Assembly (NCBI GenBank): GCA_949948825.1
Contig: CATLIJ010000136.1
Coordinates: forward strand, 1-6,874
Direction: 5' to 3'
Length of the DNA: 6,874 bases
Source: an uncultured Clostridiaceae bacterium
GTDB taxonomy: Bacteria; Bacillota; Clostridia; Lachnospirales; Lachnospiraceae
Shown here: positions 3,947 through 6,874 of the stretch, piece after piece
Layout: the number at the start of each line of letters is the position of its first letter
Position numbering within the stretch: the first letter of the stretch is position 1
Position numbers and translations under genes: made by a program
The notes under the pieces: generated by a model
Told to the model about the DNA's origin: nothing
The model's database searches: none
Seen by the model: only the letters and a program-made list of their open reading frames with translations

Positions 3947-5818
3947 ATGGATTACAAGAAGCTTGCAGAAGTAATTCTGCAAAATGTGGGAGGCAGCGGC
4001 AATGTGTCCGGTCTGACCCACTGTGCAACCCGGCTGCGTTTCAACCTGAAGGAGGAAAGCAAAGCCAACACAGATGCGCTCAAGAAGACCAAGGGGGTTA
4101 TGGGCGTGGTCAGCAGCGGCGGTCAGTATCAGGTCATTATTGGAAGTGATGTGGCCAGTGTGTATAAGCCGCTGAATGAGATGTGCGAGATCAAGGACAG
4201 CGAGAAAGGAGCCGGAGAGAAAAAGCCCTGGTATGCCACAGCCATTGACACCCTGTCCGGGATTTTCACTCCCATTCTTCCGGCGCTGACAGCGTCTGGT
4301 ATGCTAAAGGCAGTTTTGTCCCTTCTGGTGGCGTTTAAGCTGGTGGATTCCGGCAGCCAGAGCTACCAGGTAATTAATTTTATGGCAGACGCAACCTTTT
4401 ATTTCCTGCCGATTCTGCTGGCCAACTCAGCAGCCAAAAAGTTTAAGTGCAATCCCTATCTGGCTATGATGCTGGGCGGAATGCTTTTGCATCCCAATTT
4501 TGTCAACATGGTGGCAGCATCCAAGGAGTCAGGAGAGGCGATTCGTTTGTTTATGATTCCGATTTATAATGCGGGATATTCCTCTTCGGTTATTCCCATT
4601 ATTCTGTCTGTATGGTTTATGTCTGTGGTAGAGCCAGTGGCTGACAAGATTTCACCAAAGGCCATTAAATTTTTCTCAAAGCCTTTGATTACAGCCCTGG
4701 TTACGGGCGTGGTCACATTGTCCGTGCTGGGTCCTGCAGGTTATATTATCAGTAATTACCTGGCAGATTTCCTTCGCTCCATGGAAGCTTATGGATGGCT
4801 GGTGTCCATGGTGCTTGGCGCTGTATTCCCGCTGCTGGTTATGACTGGCACTCACTATGCCATTGTTCCGGTTGGAATCAATAACCGGATGACCATGGGA
4901 TATGACAGTCTGGTGTATCCGAACAATCTGGCGTCCAACATTGCCCAGGGAGCTGCAACCCTTGCAGTGGCTTTTAAAAGTAAGGTGGAAGAGACCAGGC
5001 AGCTGGCGTATTCCGCTGGAATCACAGCAGTCTGCGGCATTACAGAGCCAGCCCTTTTTGGTATTAATGTTCCCAAGCGCACGCCTTTGTACTCAGCCAT
5101 GGCAGGCGGCGCGGCAGGCGGATTGTTTGTGGGTCTGATGCATGTGAAAAACTATTCCGGAGGCTCACCGGGACTTTTGACCCTGCCCAGCTATATTGGC
5201 GGGGACAGCCTGAAGGACCTTTATTTTGCCATTATCGGCGCGGCAATTGCTTTTGCAGTGGCATTTGTGATTTCTTATGTGCTGTATAAGGACCCAAAGG
5301 AGGAAGAGAGTACGGCCAAAACAGAGCCAGAGGCTTCTGTGGAGAAGAACACAGTTTCTGCCAATGGAGCTACAGTCTGTGCGCCTGTATCCGGAACAGC
5401 AGTGACTTTAAAAGAAGTGAGCGATCCCACTTTTGCTGAGGAGATTTTAGGAAAAGGGGTAGCGATTATTCCAGCAGACGGACATGTGGTATCTCCGGTA
5501 AATGGGACTGTGGTCACGGTTTTTGAGACGCTTCATGCCATTGGTTTAAAATCAGATGACGGGGTGGAGGTGCTGATTCATATTGGGCTGGATACAGTGA
5601 AGCTGGGTGGGAAGTATTTTACTCAGCGGGCTAAATCCGGTGATAAGGTGACAGTTGGCACGCCGCTTGTGGATTTTGATGTGGAAAAAGTGAAGGAAGA
5701 GGGATATGATGTGATTACACCGGTAATTATCAGCAATACCTTTGACTATGGAGATGTCCTGGGGGTGACAGACCAGGAGGTAAAGGCTGGAGATTCGGTA
5801 ATTAAGGTGATAAAATAG
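3947..5818 (+). CDS. bglF: beta-glucoside-specific PTS transporter EIIBCA
   Basis: This 623-residue, three-domain permease imports and phosphorylates aryl-beta-glucosides at the cytoplasmic membrane. EIIB is residues 1-85, with phospho-cysteine C26 in THCATRLRF. EIIC is about 100-448, with several hydrophobic segments, a GTHYAIVP loop (H303) and the glucose-superfamily motif GITEPALFG (364-372), which helps bind sugar. A charged linker (449-472) leads to EIIA (about 475-623), with phospho-histidine H545 in LIHIGLDTV and the partner histidine H530 in TLHAIG. All phosphotransfer residues are intact and the length is normal for BglF/BglP. Order B-C-A is that of this subfamily. Beyond transport, such permeases inactivate the LicT/BglG protein by phosphorylation when no substrate is present. 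It is preceded by RAT 2 and its terminator, and is followed 21 bases later by the glucosidase. The exact sugar (salicin, arbutin, cellobiose or others) cannot be read from sequence. Confidence 0.95.
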   Translation: MDYKKLAEVILQNVGGSGNVSGLTHCATRLRFNLKEESKANTDALKKTKGVMGVVSSGGQYQVIIGSDVASVYKPLNEMCEIKDSEKGAGEKKPWYATAIDTLSGIFTPILPALTASGMLKAVLSLLVAFKLVDSGSQSYQVINFMADATFYFLPILLANSAAKKFKCNPYLAMMLGGMLLHPNFVNMVAASKESGEAIRLFMIPIYNAGYSSSVIPIILSVWFMSVVEPVADKISPKAIKFFSKPLITALVTGVVTLSVLGPAGYIISNYLADFLRSMEAYGWLVSMVLGAVFPLLVMTGTHYAIVPVGINNRMTMGYDSLVYPNNLASNIAQGAATLAVAFKSKVEETRQLAYSAGITAVCGITEPALFGINVPKRTPLYSAMAGGAAGGLFVGLMHVKNYSGGSPGLLTLPSYIGGDSLKDLYFAIIGAAIAFAVAFVISYVLYKDPKEEESTAKTEPEASVEKNTVSANGATVCAPVSGTAVTLKEVSDPTFAEEILGKGVAIIPADGHVVSPVNGTVVTVFETLHAIGLKSDDGVEVLIHIGLDTVKLGGKYFTQRAKSGDKVTVGTPLVDFDVEKVKEEGYDVITPVIISNTFDYGDVLGVTDQEVKAGDSVIKVIK

Positions 5819-5839
5819 GAGAGAAAGGCGGTTGATGAG

Positions 5840-6874
5840 ATGAAGGGATTGCCACAGGGATTTTTGTGGGGCGGCGCTACGGCAGCCAATCAGTGTGAGG
5901 GCGGTTATCTGGAAGGAAAAAAAGGTCCGGGGACAGTGGATGTGATTCCATGGGGCGAGAACCGCAGGGCAGTCATGTCCGGGAAAATGGATTACCGCAC
6001 ACTTCCGGAGGACTCCTACTATCCGTCCCATGAAGCCATTGATATGTACCATCACTGGAAAGAGGATATTGCTCTGATGGCGGAGATGGGATTTAAGTGT
6101 TATCGGTTTTCCTTTGCCTGGTCAAGGATTTTTCCTACTGGAGAGGAGGAGGTGCCCAATGAGGAGGGGCTTCGTTTCTATGAGGAAATGATTGATGAGC
6201 TGATCCGCAACCACATTGAGCCGGTAGTAACCATCTGTCATTTTGATGTGCCTTTGGCCCTGGAGCAGAAATACGGCTCCTGGAGAAGCCGGAAGCTGAT
6301 TGACGCATACCTGCGCTATTGCGAGGCGATTTTCAAAAGGTTTGACGGCAAGGTGCAATATTGGATGACCTTTAATGAGATTAATATGTTGATGCATCTT
6401 CCCTTTATGGGCGCTGGCATTTCCTTTCAGGACGGGGAGAATGAGCTGCAGATTCAATATCAGGCAGCGCATCATGAGCTGGTAGCTTCTGCCCTTGCCA
6501 CAAAGCTGGCCCATGAGATTAACCCGGAAAATAAGGTTGGGTGTATGCTGGCAGCTGGTCAGTTCTATCCTTACAGCTGTGATCCGGAGGACATTTGGGC
6601 AGCCATGGAAAAGGACCGGGTGAATTATTTCTTTATTGATGTACAATCCCGTGGAGAGTATCCGGCTTATGCCAAAAAGCTGCTGGAGTGGGAGAAGATT
6701 CAGCTTTTGACAGAGCCGGGAGATGAGGAGATTTTAAGAGAAAATACGGTGGATTATATTGCGTTCAGCTACTATTCTTCACGGATGACAAGCGCTCATC
6801 CACACCCTGAGATTGAGACTTCGGGCAATGCTTTTAAGACGCTTCGCAATCCTTATCTGAAGGCCAGCGAGTGG
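5840..6874 (+). CDS. bglA: GH1 6-phospho-beta-glucosidase (3' truncated by window)
   Basis: The open frame runs off the right edge: 345 residues of an enzyme that is usually about 470-480. It hydrolyses the 6-phospho-beta-glucosides made by the adjacent permease to glucose-6-phosphate and an aglycone or sugar, in the cytoplasm. It shows the GH1 N-terminal signature (FLWGGATAANQCEGG, about 8-22), the substrate-binding region CHFDVP (133-138), and the acid/base TFNE with E180. The catalytic nucleophile (the ENG motif) and the phosphate-binding C-terminal loop lie beyond the window. The 6-phospho specificity is therefore inferred from the PTS context and the GGATAANQ.EG form, typical of that subgroup. 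ATG 5840 is set by AAAGGCGG at 5824-5831, eight bases upstream; the earlier ATG at 5835 meets a stop at once. It lies 21 bases after the permease stop with no terminator, so it is co-transcribed and under the same antitermination control. Confidence 0.93.
   Translation, partial: MKGLPQGFLWGGATAANQCEGGYLEGKKGPGTVDVIPWGENRRAVMSGKMDYRTLPEDSYYPSHEAIDMYHHWKEDIALMAEMGFKCYRFSFAWSRIFPTGEEEVPNEEGLRFYEEMIDELIRNHIEPVVTICHFDVPLALEQKYGSWRSRKLIDAYLRYCEAIFKRFDGKVQYWMTFNEINMLMHLPFMGAGISFQDGENELQIQYQAAHHELVASALATKLAHEINPENKVGCMLAAGQFYPYSCDPEDIWAAMEKDRVNYFFIDVQSRGEYPAYAKKLLEWEKIQLLTEPGDEEILRENTVDYIAFSYYSSRMTSAHPHPEIETSGNAFKTLRNPYLKASEW

Noticed and set aside
5552..6646. Long open frames on the minus strand opposite the permease end and the glucosidase gene
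   Set aside because: They are antisense to clearly conserved coding sequence, lack family motifs and plausible starts, and are explained as shadows of the + strand genes.

Overview
The window looks like a chromosomal segment of a low-to-moderate GC anaerobic Firmicute, most likely a Lachnospiraceae-type clostridium. This is inferred from strong AGGAGG-type ribosome sites, closely packed genes on one strand, codon use, and a LicT/BglG-controlled sugar operon. No lineage marker gene is present, so the taxonomic call is soft. All convincing genes lie on the + strand.

Region 1 (1-2518) is a poorly characterised accessory cluster. It holds the tail of one M48-like protein and a complete second M48 zinc metallopeptidase with an HEIGH site; their C-termini are recognisably paralogous. 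An unrecognised 142-residue protein, a 69-residue glycine-rich hydrophobic small protein, and a DUF697/YcjF-like putative membrane protein follow. A weak hairpin plus T-run sits directly after the small-protein gene. The function of this set is unknown; membrane-protein quality control or envelope stress is only a guess from M48 and DUF697 precedents.

Region 2 (2640-6874) is a bgl-type aryl-beta-glucoside operon. A near-consensus sigma-A promoter (TTGACA, 17 nt, TAAGAT) drives a leader carrying a ribonucleic antiterminator (RAT) that overlaps an intrinsic terminator. Next come the LicT/BglG antiterminator gene, a second RAT/terminator pair, an EIIBCA beta-glucoside PTS permease, and a GH1 6-phospho-beta-glucosidase that runs off the window end. 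Both switches should be opened by the encoded antiterminator when its PRD domains report that substrate is being transported. The design is that of E. coli bglGFB, with one terminator on each side of the regulator gene.

The system is a known type. The details worth a second look are two RATs sharing an unusual 3' strand (GGCTATACC), a third RAT-like half-site within a repeat-rich block between the regulator and permease genes, and the uncharacterised M48/small-protein/DUF697-like cluster upstream.
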